A DNA stretch of 64,000 bases. It comes from Variovorax sp. V213 (lineage in GTDB: Bacteria > Pseudomonadota > Gammaproteobacteria > Burkholderiales > Burkholderiaceae_C). This document shows positions 33,720 through 43,852 of this stretch, piece after piece (position 1 is the first letter of the stretch; every line of letters starts with the position of its first letter). The translations under genes and the position numbers were made by a program. The DNA is taken from the NCBI RefSeq assembly GCF_041154455.1, contig NZ_AP028665.1:496001-560000 (forward strand). Direction: 5' to 3'. A model generated the notes under the pieces. It searched no databases, had not been told where the DNA came from, and worked only from the letters and a program-made list of their open reading frames with translations.

Positions 33720-33736
33720 CGACGTTCAGAACGTCG
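33720..33736. other. Hairpin CGACGTT-CAG-AACGTCG between the SRPBCC and methyltransferase genes
   Basis: Perfect 7-base arms with a 3-base loop, 71 bases after the SRPBCC stop and 69 before the methyltransferase start. There is no U-tract, so it is either a rho-assisted 3' end structure or an operator. Confidence 0.4.
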
Positions 33737-33804
33737 CCGACCCGGATGAAGGCATGAGCGATCGGGGTGGCCGCGGCGCGCGGTCCGTGCGAACATCCGC
33801 GCCC

Positions 33805-34740
33805 ATGAGCGACATTCATTTCGGTATCGACCGCTTTTCGCACTTTCAAGGCGTGCTGCGCCTGGCGGGCCATGCCTTCTCGCGCAGCGCCGAGGTGCAG
33901 GCCATCGAATTGCTTCTGGGCGACGGGCAGGTGGCGGTCCTCGCGCGCATCCGGCTGCCGAGCGTGGACCTGGCAGGGCGCCACGGCCGGGTCGCGGTGG
34001 CCTGCCGCTTCGACGAGGCGCTGGTGGTGGGCGAGGACATTGCGCCGTTGCTGTCCGCGCGCCTGCGCATCCGTCTGAGCGACGGGCGCGAGCACGTGGT
34101 TGACGCACCCGGCTCGCTCGGGCGCGAGAACCGGGTCGAGGCCCTGTTCGATCGCTTCAAGTCGATGGTGTGCACGCGGCCGCCCGGGCATCTGCTGGAG
34201 GTGGGCTCGCGTGCGCGAATGGGCGTGACGCGGCGCGATTGGCTGCCGGAGGGTTGGCACTACACGGGAATGGACGTGGTACCGGGGCCGAACGTGGACG
34301 TGGTGGGCGACATCCACCTGGCCAGCAGCTTCCTGCCGGCCGAAGGCTTCGACGCGGTGATGTCGCACGTGGTGTTCGAGCACCTGATGATGCCCTGGAA
34401 GGCGGCGGTCGAGATCAACCGCGTGATGCGCACCGGCGGCGTCGGCGCGATCCTCGCGCCGCAGACCTGGAGCCTGCACGAGGAGCCGTGCGACTACTTC
34501 CGCTTTTCGCGCCATGCGTGGCAGGCGCTCTTCAATGCCGCCACAGGTTTCGAGATCATCGAAGCGCAGCACGACATGCCGGCCTACATCGTCGCGCAGC
34601 ACCTGATGGCGGAGACGGCCTTTCGCGAACTGCCGGGCATGCTGAGCTCGGGCGTGCTCTTTCGCAAGACCGGGCCCAGTACGGTCGACTGGCCGGTGGA
34701 TCCGCGCCAGATCAGCGACGACCGCTACCCGGTGGTCTGA
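33805..34740 (+). CDS. SAM-dependent class I methyltransferase
   Basis: 311 residues. The first 120 residues form a beta-rich domain of unknown type; the methyltransferase fold follows, with motif I HLLEVGSRARMG near residue 131, the acidic strand-2 end in YTGMDVVPGPNVDVVGDIH, and motif IV-like FDAVMSHVVFEHL near residue 183. EHLMMPWKAAVEINRVMRTGG is typical of methyltransferases in polysaccharide and O-antigen clusters. Its last 16 bases overlap the end of the convergent double methyltransferase gene. Confidence 0.82.
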   Translation: MSDIHFGIDRFSHFQGVLRLAGHAFSRSAEVQAIELLLGDGQVAVLARIRLPSVDLAGRHGRVAVACRFDEALVVGEDIAPLLSARLRIRLSDGREHVVDAPGSLGRENRVEALFDRFKSMVCTRPPGHLLEVGSRARMGVTRRDWLPEGWHYTGMDVVPGPNVDVVGDIHLASSFLPAEGFDAVMSHVVFEHLMMPWKAAVEINRVMRTGGVGAILAPQTWSLHEEPCDYFRFSRHAWQALFNAATGFEIIEAQHDMPAYIVAQHLMAETAFRELPGMLSSGVLFRKTGPSTVDWPVDPRQISDDRYPVV

Positions 34741-36350
34741 GCCGCGACGCTGCGCCGCGCGAGGATCGACAGCGCGGGCCCGGCCGGGTGGTCGGGCTCG
34801 TCATTGGCGATGCGCAGGTCGTCGAAGCCGAGCGTGGCCAGCACCTGCAGCAGCGCGTCGCGTTCCATCCAGGCCGGTGCGTGCACGAGCCCGCCGCAGA
34901 AGATCGGGTCCTGCTGCTGCCCCGGGCCGTAGGGCAGGCGCCGGTGGTAGCGCACGGTGCGGCCGCGCCAGGCGATGTTCTCCACGCCGGCGATCAGGTC
35001 GCGGCGGGCGTCGCCCTGCGGCATTGCGGCGTCGTCGATCACGTGTGTCCAAAGAAACAGGGTGTCCGTGCGCTCGGCCAGCGCCTGCAGCAGCTGGAGC
35101 GGATTGGCCATGTGGTAGAGCACGCCGCTCGCGACGATGAGAGGCCAGCGGCGCTCATCGGTCGCGAAGAAGCCCATGAAGTCGCCCAGCACGAACGAGG
35201 CGTCCCGCAAGCCGCACAGTTCCTTGACGATCAGGCACTTGAGAAAGGCCTGCCTGTTGGCCTCGATCGCAAGCACCGAGCGTGCGCCAGCCTGCAGCAG
35301 CGCTGCGGTGTGTGCGGCCTCCAGCGGGCCCAGCTCCAGCACGTCGCGACCCTGCAGCCCGCCGAGCGATTCGGCCAGCCAGCGCATGCGCACGTCGTCC
35401 CAGAGGTCGCTGCGCGTGCCGGCGCTCAGGCCGAGCGCAGGCGGCAGGCTGCCGACCCAGCTGCCTCGCATCAGGTCCAGCGCGTTCTGCGGGTGAGGCG
35501 AGCGCAGTTCGTAGGCGGCCTGTTCGGGCGCGCCGCCGTCATGCTCGATGTTCTCGCGCATCGCCTGTTGTGCCAGGGCCAGCCGGTCCAGGCCGCTGCC
35601 GTGCGCCCCGCGCTGCAGCACCATCAGGAACTCGCAACCCAGGCAGTCATGGAAGAAGGTCTCGCCCAGCGAGATCAGGCCGAGCTCGCGCAGCTCCTGC
35701 ATGATCAACCGGAAGCTGGAGGCCGTGAACACCCAGGCATGGCAATCGCGGTAGGTGGCAGGGTCGGCGCCCAGCGCGTTGTCGTAGCCCGCATGCGCCA
35801 CGCCGGGCATGCCGAAGGGGCCCGGCGAGCCTGGCCCCCACACGGCTGCGCCGCCGCGCGTGGCGCTGTAGGCCGCCTGGTCGTAGAGCGCGCCTACGTT
35901 GTGCCGGCGGCGTCCGTCGACGAAGGCCTGCAGCACCTGGCCGGTGGTCGAGACCGGGCGGAAGTAGTCGAAGGTGTAGCGGCGATCGGGGATCAGCAGG
36001 TACAGGCGGCCGGTGTCCGACAGCGCGCGCTCGCAGCGCTGCAGGAAATGGATTGGATCGGTCAGGTGCTCGAACACGTGGCTGGCAACGATGTGCGCGA
36101 AGCGCTCGCCGGGCGGCAGCAGCACATCGAGCTCGGCGCCGTCGTCGATGGCGTCCACCTCCTCGATCATCGCGACGTCCACGTTCGGATCGTCCGCGTA
36201 CTTGCGCCGCAGCTCGTCCGCGCTTGCGTGGTCGACCACCGACACGTTGAAGCCGGCGGACTTGCGCAGGATGGGCGAGTAAGAGGCCCCGAACTCGAGG
36301 GCCCGTTCACCGGGCGCGATGTGGGAACGGATGTGGTCGCGGAAGTTCAT
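34725..36350 (-). CDS. Two-domain SAM methyltransferase
   Basis: 541 residues with two methyltransferase-like domains. Domain 1 (about 1-250): ALEFGASYSPIL as motif I, SVVDHAS as the acidic end of strand 2, and AHIVASHVFEHLTDPIHFL. Domain 2 (about 300-510): DVLELGPLEAAHTAALL as motif I, VLAIEANRQ, and WPLIVASGVLYHMANPLQLLQ. The start ATG 36350 (MNFRDHIRSHI) is preferred to an upstream in-frame ATG at 36383, which would add an unconserved tail. It diverges from the RgpF-like gene. Tandem methyltransferases like this cap or decorate surface glycans; the acceptor cannot be told. Confidence 0.8.
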   Translation of the reverse strand: MNFRDHIRSHIAPGERALEFGASYSPILRKSAGFNVSVVDHASADELRRKYADDPNVDVAMIEEVDAIDDGAELDVLLPPGERFAHIVASHVFEHLTDPIHFLQRCERALSDTGRLYLLIPDRRYTFDYFRPVSTTGQVLQAFVDGRRRHNVGALYDQAAYSATRGGAAVWGPGSPGPFGMPGVAHAGYDNALGADPATYRDCHAWVFTASSFRLIMQELRELGLISLGETFFHDCLGCEFLMVLQRGAHGSGLDRLALAQQAMRENIEHDGGAPEQAAYELRSPHPQNALDLMRGSWVGSLPPALGLSAGTRSDLWDDVRMRWLAESLGGLQGRDVLELGPLEAAHTAALLQAGARSVLAIEANRQAFLKCLIVKELCGLRDASFVLGDFMGFFATDERRWPLIVASGVLYHMANPLQLLQALAERTDTLFLWTHVIDDAAMPQGDARRDLIAGVENIAWRGRTVRYHRRLPYGPGQQQDPIFCGGLVHAPAWMERDALLQVLATLGFDDLRIANDEPDHPAGPALSILARRSVAAQTTG

Positions 36351-36448
36351 GGGTGAAGCACGGCTGTGCGCGGGGCATTTCAAGATGTATAAGACCCGCA
36401 GTGTGGCCCAGAAGGGCCGGCTTTGACTAACCGGTGTGCGGAGACCTC

Positions 36449-37783
36449 ATGCGATTGATCCATTCCCTCCTGTCCTTCGCGCGTCGCCGCACCGTCCAGA
36501 TGGTTCTTGGCTGTTACACCGTGGGTTCGAAGCTGCTGCAGCAGCCGGCCGTGCGCCGCGAGCGCCGGCCGCGCTTCGAATCCGACAAGGTCGTGGTGCC
36601 GCCGCACGGCGAGGTGTATGCGATCGTGGTCAAGTACGCCGGCCATGGCGAATCGGCCAACCTGCATGTGCTGCTGGACGCACTGCGGCGCGCCAAGGTG
36701 AACACGGTGCTCGTGTGCAACGGCGAGGTGCCCGCGGAAGAGCTGGGCGCGCTCTCGCAGCGGGTCCACCGGGTGATGGTCCGGCGCAACGTGGGGCGCG
36801 ACTTTGGCGCTTACCGCGCCGCCACGCTGAGCCTGCTGTCGCAGGGCGTGAAGCCGGAACGCATGCTGTACTTCAACGACAGCCTGCTCTACATCGAGGG
36901 CACCGAGCTGGACCGCCTGGTGGCCGAGTTCATCTTCAGCGAGTTCGATGTGGTCGGCCTGGGCGAGAACCAGTACCAGCATCACGTCGGCTCTTTTGCG
37001 CTGTCAGTGAGCGGCGCCGCATTCGTGCATCCAGAGTTCCGCCGGTTCTGGCAGGACTACACGCCCTACGACTTGCGCAAGCACACGATTCATGCCGGCG
37101 AATTGGGCTTGACTGCCATGCTCAAGAGGCTGGCCTGCTCGATCGACGTGATCTACGACGCGACGCGGCTCGCCCGCAAGCTGCGCGATATGCCCCTGCA
37201 CGAAGTGGTGGACGCCACGCGATGGCTGCCGTACGGCTTTCGCCGGCATGTGCTGATGACCGTGCTGGGCCAGTCCTTCAGTGCGCGCGAACTGATCCTC
37301 AACGCCGACGTGCCGAGCGGTGGCGTTGCCGCAAGCGACGCGGCGATGGCCGCTCCGGGGCCCGCCGGCACGCCGACGCTCGGTGCATTGCGCAGCTTGC
37401 GCGAAGCGGACGGACGCGTCGCCTTGCTGAGCCGGGATGCGCCCGCGCACGCGGCGCCGAAGACGAGCGAAGCGCACGCCATGGCACAAAGCGCGCAGCG
37501 GCTGTCGCGCCAGCTGCTGATCGATCACATCCTGGAGCACGTGACCAACGGCAGCCAGCTGCATTTCGGCTTCGGCCTCTTCTATCGCCTGCTGGGCTGC
37601 CCGGTGGTCAAGCGCGACCTGTTCTCGCGCGGGCTGTATCGCGAGCACGACTGCGCGGACATCCTGGACAACGTGCCCGCACCGACCCGCCAGCGCCTGC
37701 TGCGGGACCTCATCAACCGGGGCCGCCTCGACATGCAGTTGGGCTTCTGGCGCGGGCTGCTCTTTCGCAACGGCATGCTCTGA
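36449..37783 (+). CDS. Rhamnan synthesis protein F-like (RgpF family) protein
   Basis: 444 residues. The core (about 50-260) has VYAIVVKYAGHGESANL, NVGRDFGAYRAATLSLL and MLYFNDSLLYI, which are the recognisable RgpF motifs (NVGRDFGAY and NDS). RgpF proteins act in assembly of rhamnose-rich or other surface polysaccharides. A C-terminal 150-residue extension (low-complexity, then HFGFGLFYRLLGCPVVKRDLFSRGLYR) is of unknown role. GGAG lies before ATG 36449. With the flanking methyltransferases it forms a small surface-glycan island that lacks export genes in this window. Confidence 0.82.
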   Translation: MRLIHSLLSFARRRTVQMVLGCYTVGSKLLQQPAVRRERRPRFESDKVVVPPHGEVYAIVVKYAGHGESANLHVLLDALRRAKVNTVLVCNGEVPAEELGALSQRVHRVMVRRNVGRDFGAYRAATLSLLSQGVKPERMLYFNDSLLYIEGTELDRLVAEFIFSEFDVVGLGENQYQHHVGSFALSVSGAAFVHPEFRRFWQDYTPYDLRKHTIHAGELGLTAMLKRLACSIDVIYDATRLARKLRDMPLHEVVDATRWLPYGFRRHVLMTVLGQSFSARELILNADVPSGGVAASDAAMAAPGPAGTPTLGALRSLREADGRVALLSRDAPAHAAPKTSEAHAMAQSAQRLSRQLLIDHILEHVTNGSQLHFGFGLFYRLLGCPVVKRDLFSRGLYREHDCADILDNVPAPTRQRLLRDLINRGRLDMQLGFWRGLLFRNGML

Positions 37784-37830
37784 GCCCGCGCAGCGGTCCT
37801 CGAAGCCGCAACCGGTCGCCGCAAAAAAAG

Positions 37831-38184
37831 CTACATCGCCATCACGACGAAGACCTTGCGCAGGGTCTCGTGCACGTGCCACTCGCCGGTGGTGTTGGCC
37901 GGAAAGAACAGCGTGTCGCCGGCTCGGATCCGAAGCGGTTCGCCGCCGGTCGGCGTGAAGCTGCAGGCGCCCGTGAGGATGTGCATGACCTCGGCGTTGG
38001 GCAGCTGGCGCTCGAAGCGGCCGGGCTCGCACTCCCAGATGCCGCTGTCGTTGCCGCCGGCACCCGCCAGCTCGACGTCGATGCCGCGCAGTTGGCAGGG
38101 CGGCTGGCTCAGCGGGCGCGCGGGCGTGCCCTGGTCTTGCAGGCCGCCGATGGTGGCGGACTGCTGCAGAACGGTGATGCTCAT
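37831..38184 (-). CDS. Cupin-domain protein (DUF861/EutQ-like)
   Basis: 117 residues with one cupin barrel: GIWECEPGRFERQLPNAEVMHILTG and a second motif IRAGDTLFFPANTTGEWHVHETLRKVF. Such one-domain cupins accompany amine and amino-acid oxidation genes; metal and activity are not proven, and the first motif lacks the usual HxH pair. It follows the HAD gene with two bases between, so the two are cotranscribed and likely serve one pathway. Confidence 0.82.
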   Translation of the reverse strand: MSITVLQQSATIGGLQDQGTPARPLSQPPCQLRGIDVELAGAGGNDSGIWECEPGRFERQLPNAEVMHILTGACSFTPTGGEPLRIRAGDTLFFPANTTGEWHVHETLRKVFVVMAM

Positions 38185-38186
38185 GG

Positions 38187-38885
38187 TCAGCGCCCTGCCT
38201 CGACGGCGTCGGCCAGCTCGGTCAACGTGTGGAAGTGGTAGTCGGGTTCGGTGCGCTTCGACTCGATGGTGCCGCCCGATCCCTTCTGCGCATGGCGACG
38301 CTCGATCCAGCAGGTGGTGATGCCCAGTTGCTTGGAGATGCCGATGTCGTGGTACTGGCTTTGCGCCACGTGCAGGTTGTCGGCCTGTTTGTAGCCCCAT
38401 GCGCCCTCGAAGCGGCCGCGCGCATAGGCGAAGTAGCGCGCGTCGGGTTTCTCGCACAGCGCGTCGTCGCAGCTCAGGAGCATGTCGAAGGGCGAGCCCA
38501 GGGTCTTGTCGAAATGGGCCAGCGCCCAGTGCTGGGCGTTGGTCATCGTTACCAGCTTGAAGCGCTTGTGCAGCCGCTGGAGCGCTTCCACCGAGTCCGG
38601 AAACGCGGGCCACTGCGCCACCGAATCGCGCAGGCCTTTTGCCAGCGCATCGGTGTCTGGCAGGCCCAGTGCGGGTGAGATGGCGTGCCAGCAGCGCTCC
38701 AGGTCATCGGGGTACCAGCCCGCGTTGCCGTCGGCGCGGGCGGCCCGGTAGGCGGCCAGAAAGTCGTCGTCGCTCACGGCGGCATCGGGCACCGCCGAGC
38801 GCAGGTAGGCGAGCATGCCGCCTTCGAAATCGATAAGCGTTCCGACCACGTCGAAGGTGAGGACCTTGAAATCTTGCAGGGACAT
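38187..38885 (-). CDS. HAD-family hydrolase, haloacid dehalogenase type II branch (second copy)
   Basis: 232 residues. Nucleophile Asp12 in TFDVVGTL, motif II Thr in MTNAQ, Lys in CEKPDARYF, and acidic region QSQYHDIGISKQLG. The gap between motifs contains a helical cap. It differs from the one at 18234 in having Val-Val instead of Cys-Tyr after the nucleophile, which argues against true 2-haloacid dehalogenase activity. First gene of a two-gene minus-strand unit with the cupin. Confidence 0.86.
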   Translation of the reverse strand: MSLQDFKVLTFDVVGTLIDFEGGMLAYLRSAVPDAAVSDDDFLAAYRAARADGNAGWYPDDLERCWHAISPALGLPDTDALAKGLRDSVAQWPAFPDSVEALQRLHKRFKLVTMTNAQHWALAHFDKTLGSPFDMLLSCDDALCEKPDARYFAYARGRFEGAWGYKQADNLHVAQSQYHDIGISKQLGITTCWIERRHAQKGSGGTIESKRTEPDYHFHTLTELADAVEAGR

Positions 38886-39311
38886 ACGAGAGAAGCTCCA
38901 GTGGAAAGGGGAGGAAGGCGCCGCCGCGGCGACAGGCGAGGGGTGCCGTGCGCTACAAGCATAGGAGCCATCGTGTTCCCGTTCACATCGAATTGGGCTC
39001 GCGATCCAGCACAGGATTTCGCAGTCATGCCGATGTCAGCATCTTCTTCGGCGCGACGCCTTCGCGGCGCGGCACTGCCTGGAGCATGAACGGAGGGGTG
39101 TGCACTGTCCCTTTTCGTGACAGGTGCTCACCGCGGCACACGCCCCTGTTGCAGTCTGGCGCAAAAAGCCGACCCGTTTCGTGCGCCAGATCGGGCCAAT
39201 GGTGTTCGAGCCCAGGTGGCACGGCGCGTGCAATGCAGCACCCCAGGAGACCGCGCAGCATCCGGTTTGCGCGGTCGCCTTCCACCCCTACCCAACGGAG
39301 ACGAGAACACC
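38886..39311. other. 426-base gene-less region before the aldehyde dehydrogenase
   Basis: Divergent spacer between the HAD gene (minus) and the AldB-type gene (plus). It contains a sigma-54-type promoter at 39217-39232 and, about 100 bases upstream of it, an imperfect inverted repeat GCAC-TGTC ... GACAGGTGC (39102-39127), the distance expected of an enhancer for a sigma-54 activator. No credible gene was seen. Confidence 0.6.
39217..39232 (+). promoter_or_regulatory. Sigma-54-type promoter TGGCACG-N4-GTGCA
   Basis: Fits the -24/-12 consensus TGGCACG-N4-TTGCA with one mismatch; the invariant GG and GC are spaced correctly. It is 80 bases upstream of ATG 39312. AldB/AcoD-type aldehyde dehydrogenases are often driven by sigma-54 with an AcoR-like activator; no such activator gene is in the window. 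Confidence 0.7.
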
Positions 39312-40832
<1,521 letters not shown>

Positions 40833-40846
40833 GCGCGCAGCGGCCA

Positions 40847-40865
40847 CGCGCGCATCCGGCGCGCG
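40847..40865. terminator. GC-rich hairpin between convergent genes
   Basis: CGCGCGC-ATCCG-GCGCGCG, 15 bases after the aldehyde dehydrogenase stop and 22 before the end of the convergent DUF2231 gene. No U-tract on either strand, so a bidirectional intrinsic terminator is only a possibility. Confidence 0.4.
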
Positions 40866-40887
40866 GCTTGCTGCACGAGGAACGCCG

Positions 40888-41376
40888 CTACTTGCCGGCG
40901 GCGGCGTGCGGCTTGCGCAAGGAACTGGAGGCGTTCACGCCGGCATCCTCGTCGACGCCGACCGCGAGCCGGTCCACCAGCTCACCGCCGAGCCAGGCCG
41001 TGACCAGCGCGATGGCCGCACCCGCGAAGGCCCAGACCATCTGGCTTGGCACCGGGGCGTAGTCCCGGTCACGCAGCAAGAAGCTCGAGGCGAAGAGAAG
41101 CAGCACCACCACGTTGCCGGCTCCGTGCATGGCGCCGATGCGCTTGGCGCGCGTTCCCGCCGGAATGCTCAGCCAGTCGAGGGTGCCGAAGGGCGCAGCG
41201 AGAACACCGCCCACCAGGCCGGCCGCGATCATCCAATAAGACACGGCCGCCATGACCTGGCTCCTGCCCGCCAGGTAGATGAGGTCGAAGACCACTGCGG
41301 TGGCCAGCAGCCCCAGCGGAAAGACCACCAGCATCTGGTGCACCGAGTGGCCGAGGAAACGAACTCTTGCATGCAT
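40888..41376 (-). CDS. DUF2231 four-helix membrane protein
   Basis: 162 residues with four hydrophobic helices (about residues 10-32, 40-65, 85-105 and 115-135), HSVHQMLVVFPLGLLATAVVFDLI as the first. This is the DUF2231 pattern; function unknown, some relatives are near cytochrome or metal-homeostasis genes. Start at the ATG giving MHARVRF because GGAGGT lies six bases upstream. It diverges from the copper operon across 173 bases and may share its control. Confidence 0.85.
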   Translation of the reverse strand: MHARVRFLGHSVHQMLVVFPLGLLATAVVFDLIYLAGRSQVMAAVSYWMIAAGLVGGVLAAPFGTLDWLSIPAGTRAKRIGAMHGAGNVVVLLLFASSFLLRDRDYAPVPSQMVWAFAGAAIALVTAWLGGELVDRLAVGVDEDAGVNASSSLRKPHAAAGK

Positions 41377-41513
41377 GGGATTACCTCCGTTGCCTGACTG
41401 AGTCCTCATCTGAGCCACAACCGCCGACAGCCCGCGCGGGCCGGGGCCGCCAGTGCGGGTCGGTACTTTCCTACTAGTTGTGGCGCTGGATGCCGACTGG
41501 ATAGACCCACAGC

Positions 41514-41542
41514 GTAGACGGATGCCCCGCCTTGTCTACAAT
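41514..41542 (+). promoter_or_regulatory. Copper-operon promoter with GTAGAC-N14-GTCTAC inverted repeat
   Basis: Perfect 6-base arms (41514-41519 and 41534-41539) overlap a TACAAT -10 hexamer at 41537-41542, eight bases from ATG 41550. Transcription from this -10 would start at or next to the ATG, giving a leaderless or very short-leader message. No MerR-like CueR operator was recognised. Confidence 0.5.
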
Positions 41543-41549
41543 CCGACCC

Positions 41550-41957
41550 ATGCACCGGGTTCGCCTTTTCGTCCTTTGGATCATGATGTTTGCCGTGCCT
41601 TTCCAGGCCTACGCGGCGGCAGCCATGGTCTTTTGCGGACCGGGCCATGAGCGTGCGGTGGCCGCGGCGTCGGTCGGGCCGGCGGTGCACGGCGATGGAC
41701 ATGCGGACCATCGTCACCACGAAGCGGCTGCGCAAGATGCCAGGCAGCCCGCGCACGACAACGCCGACACAACCGCCCATGCAGCGCCCGATGCCATGCA
41801 CAAGTGCGGCACCTGCGGCGCCTGCCATGCCACTGCCCTCACCAGCACGCTGGAACTCGCGGTGTTCCAGGGCCTTCCCCGCGCCGACCTGACCGAGCCC
41901 GCCAGCACGGTGGCCACGGTCCCGCCGCGCCTTCTCGACAAACCTCCTCGCGCCTGA
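41550..41957 (+). CDS. Small secreted His/Cys-rich protein at head of copper operon
   Basis: 135 residues. Signal peptide RLFVLWIMMFAVPFQAYA, a single early Cys (VFCGPGHE), a His/Asp-rich linker (HGDGHADHRHH), a KCGTCGACH cluster near residue 88-96 and a terminal DKPPRA tail. The Cys and His content suggests periplasmic metal binding. The overall plan (signal, His-rich middle, Cys pair, PPR tail) resembles the DUF2946-like protein at 21304. No established function. Confidence 0.7.
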   Translation: MHRVRLFVLWIMMFAVPFQAYAAAAMVFCGPGHERAVAAASVGPAVHGDGHADHRHHEAAAQDARQPAHDNADTTAHAAPDAMHKCGTCGACHATALTSTLELAVFQGLPRADLTEPASTVATVPPRLLDKPPRA

Positions 41958-42078
41958 AGCGTTCGTGCGCCTGCGTGCGGCCCGGTCACGGGCTGCAGCG
42001 AGCGCGCATGCATCGCCTGCGTCATGCCTGCCCCGGGGGCAGCTTCGACGCACCCGTTCATGAACTCGCGAGGACGCC

Positions 42079-42396
42079 ATGTTCCATTCATCGCCAGCCG
42101 GTTGGCTGGTTCTACTTTCCGCTTTCGGGGCGCTCTCTGCCGCGGCGCAACCCGCGCCCACCGTCCCGGACTACAAGTCCGCGCTGGAGGGTTACCGGCC
42201 CTTTGCCGACGTAAAGCCGATCCCGTGGAAGGAGGCCAACGAGACGGTCTACCGCCGCGGCGGCTGGCAGGCCTACGCCAAGGAGGCCGCCGAGAGCACT
42301 CCGCCCGCGGCCGAGCCGCCCAAGGGCGCACCCGCTGAACCTCAGGCGCAGCCAGGCCATGCGATGCCGATGCCCGCGGCCAAGGAGAAGCCATGA
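42079..42396 (+). CDS. Small periplasmic hypothetical protein of the copper operon
   Basis: 105 residues: a Sec signal ending SAAAQ near residue 23, then PDYKSALEGYRPFADVKPIPWKEANETV and GGWQAYAKEA, followed by a Pro/Ala-rich tail with HAMPMP. Proteins like it lie just before TolC-type genes in heavy-metal clusters of Burkholderiales; role unknown. GCGAGGA precedes ATG 42079, and it overlaps the TolC gene by ATGA, so the two are translationally coupled. Confidence 0.75.
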   Translation: MFHSSPAGWLVLLSAFGALSAAAQPAPTVPDYKSALEGYRPFADVKPIPWKEANETVYRRGGWQAYAKEAAESTPPAAEPPKGAPAEPQAQPGHAMPMPAAKEKP

Positions 42397-43817
42397 AGCG
42401 CGCCTTGCGCCTTTCGGCCGTTGCCGTGGCGGCCGCCTTCCTGGCCGGCTGCGCCTCGGTGGGCATCGACGACGCGCTGCAGGACACGAACACCCAGGCC
42501 CAGCAGTTCACCGGCGGCAAGCTCGAACTCAGCCGCACGCAGGAACAGCGGGACCGCCGCGCGGCGCTGACGCAGGAGCTGCTGTCCGGGCCGCTCTCGC
42601 AGAGCGACGCGGTGCAGCTCGCGCTGGCCAACAGCCCGGCCGTGCAGGCGCTGGTCGCCCAGAGCTGGGGCGACATGGCCGCGGCCGACCAGACGGGGCG
42701 GCTGCCCAATCCGGTCTTCACCTTCGAGCGGATGCGTCTGAACAGCGAGCTCGAGATCGGGCGGCTGCTGTCCTTCGGCCTCGTCGACCTCATCCTGCTG
42801 CCGCAGCGCCTGTCCATTTCGCGCAGCCAGTCCGCCCAGGCCAAGGTGCAGCTCACCGGCGCCGTGGTCGACCAGGTCACGCAGGTGAGGCAGGCTTGGG
42901 TCCGCGCCGTCGCCACGCAGCAGATGCTGCAGTACGCGGAGCAGGTCAACCGCTCGGCGCAGGCCAGCGCGGAACTCGCGCGGCGCATGCAGCAGATCGG
43001 CAACTTCAGCAAGCTGCAGCGCGCGCGCCAGCAGGTCTTCTATGCCGACGCGACTACGCAGCTGGCGTCGGCGCGGCACGCCGCCACCGCCGCGCGCGAG
43101 GAGCTGGTGCGCGCACTCGGCCTCGACGATGCGCAGGCCGTCCAACTGACCCTGCCGCAGCGGCTGCCCGACCTGCCGAAAGCGCCGCGCGAAGCCCGGG
43201 AAGTGGCCGCCACTGCGACCGAGCAGCGCCTGGACGTGCAGCTCGCGCGCGCGCAGCTGGACGTGGCGGGCAAGTCGCAGGGCATCAACCTGCTGTCGAC
43301 CTTCATCGACGTGGAGGTGGGCGGCCGGCGCGACACGGTGTTCGACAACGCCGAGGGCACGAAGAGCACGCGGCGCGGCTTCGAGCTCGGCATGCGGCTG
43401 CCGCTGTTCGACTGGGGCTCGGCGCGGCGCGATGCATTGAACGCGCAATCGCTGGCCGCGGCCAACCGCTACGACGCCACGGTGCGCGGCGCTTCGTCGC
43501 AGCTGCGCGAGGGCTATTCAGCCTACCGCACGGCCTACGACATTGCGCGGCACTACCGTGACGAGATCGTGCCGCTGCGCCAGGCCATGGCCGACGAGAA
43601 CGTGCTTCGCTACAACGGCATGCTGATCGGCGTCTTCGAGCTGCTGGCCGAGGCGCGCGACCAGATTTCGAGCGTGACCAACGCCATCAATGCCCAGCAG
43701 CAGTTCTGGCTGGCCGACGCCGCGCTGGCGGCCTCGGTGATCGGAAAGCCCACGGCCATGGGCGCATCCACCGCCAGCGTGGGGGGCGAAGCCGCCTCCG
43801 CCAGTGCGGCCCACTGA
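42393..43817 (+). CDS. TolC-family outer-membrane factor, lipoprotein
   Basis: 474 residues. Lipobox FLAGC puts the lipid-modified Cys at residue 21. The two OEP repeats show alternating coiled-coil helices (QSDAVQLALANSPAVQALVAQ, RSAQASAELARRMQQIGNFS) and short strand segments. Such factors work with RND or other pumps, but no RND or periplasmic adaptor gene is present here; it is followed directly by the multicopper oxidase. Partner may be encoded elsewhere, or the protein acts in a different export path. Confidence 0.9.
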   Translation: MKRALRLSAVAVAAAFLAGCASVGIDDALQDTNTQAQQFTGGKLELSRTQEQRDRRAALTQELLSGPLSQSDAVQLALANSPAVQALVAQSWGDMAAADQTGRLPNPVFTFERMRLNSELEIGRLLSFGLVDLILLPQRLSISRSQSAQAKVQLTGAVVDQVTQVRQAWVRAVATQQMLQYAEQVNRSAQASAELARRMQQIGNFSKLQRARQQVFYADATTQLASARHAATAAREELVRALGLDDAQAVQLTLPQRLPDLPKAPREAREVAATATEQRLDVQLARAQLDVAGKSQGINLLSTFIDVEVGGRRDTVFDNAEGTKSTRRGFELGMRLPLFDWGSARRDALNAQSLAAANRYDATVRGASSQLREGYSAYRTAYDIARHYRDEIVPLRQAMADENVLRYNGMLIGVFELLAEARDQISSVTNAINAQQQFWLADAALAASVIGKPTAMGASTASVGGEAASASAAH

Positions 43818-43852
43818 GTGCAGAACGTGCGCTCACCAACGATTCGAACGAC

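Noticed and set aside
37784..37830. A-rich run near 37822 as a terminator for the RgpF-like gene
   Set aside because: The run is A on the plus strand, so it would serve only the minus strand; no hairpin precedes it on that strand outside the cupin coding end.
18234..38885. The two type II HAD genes as true haloacid dehalogenases
   Set aside because: The nucleophile motif is kept, but context is amine catabolism and the second copy lacks the aromatic residue after the nucleophile; the specific activity is left open.
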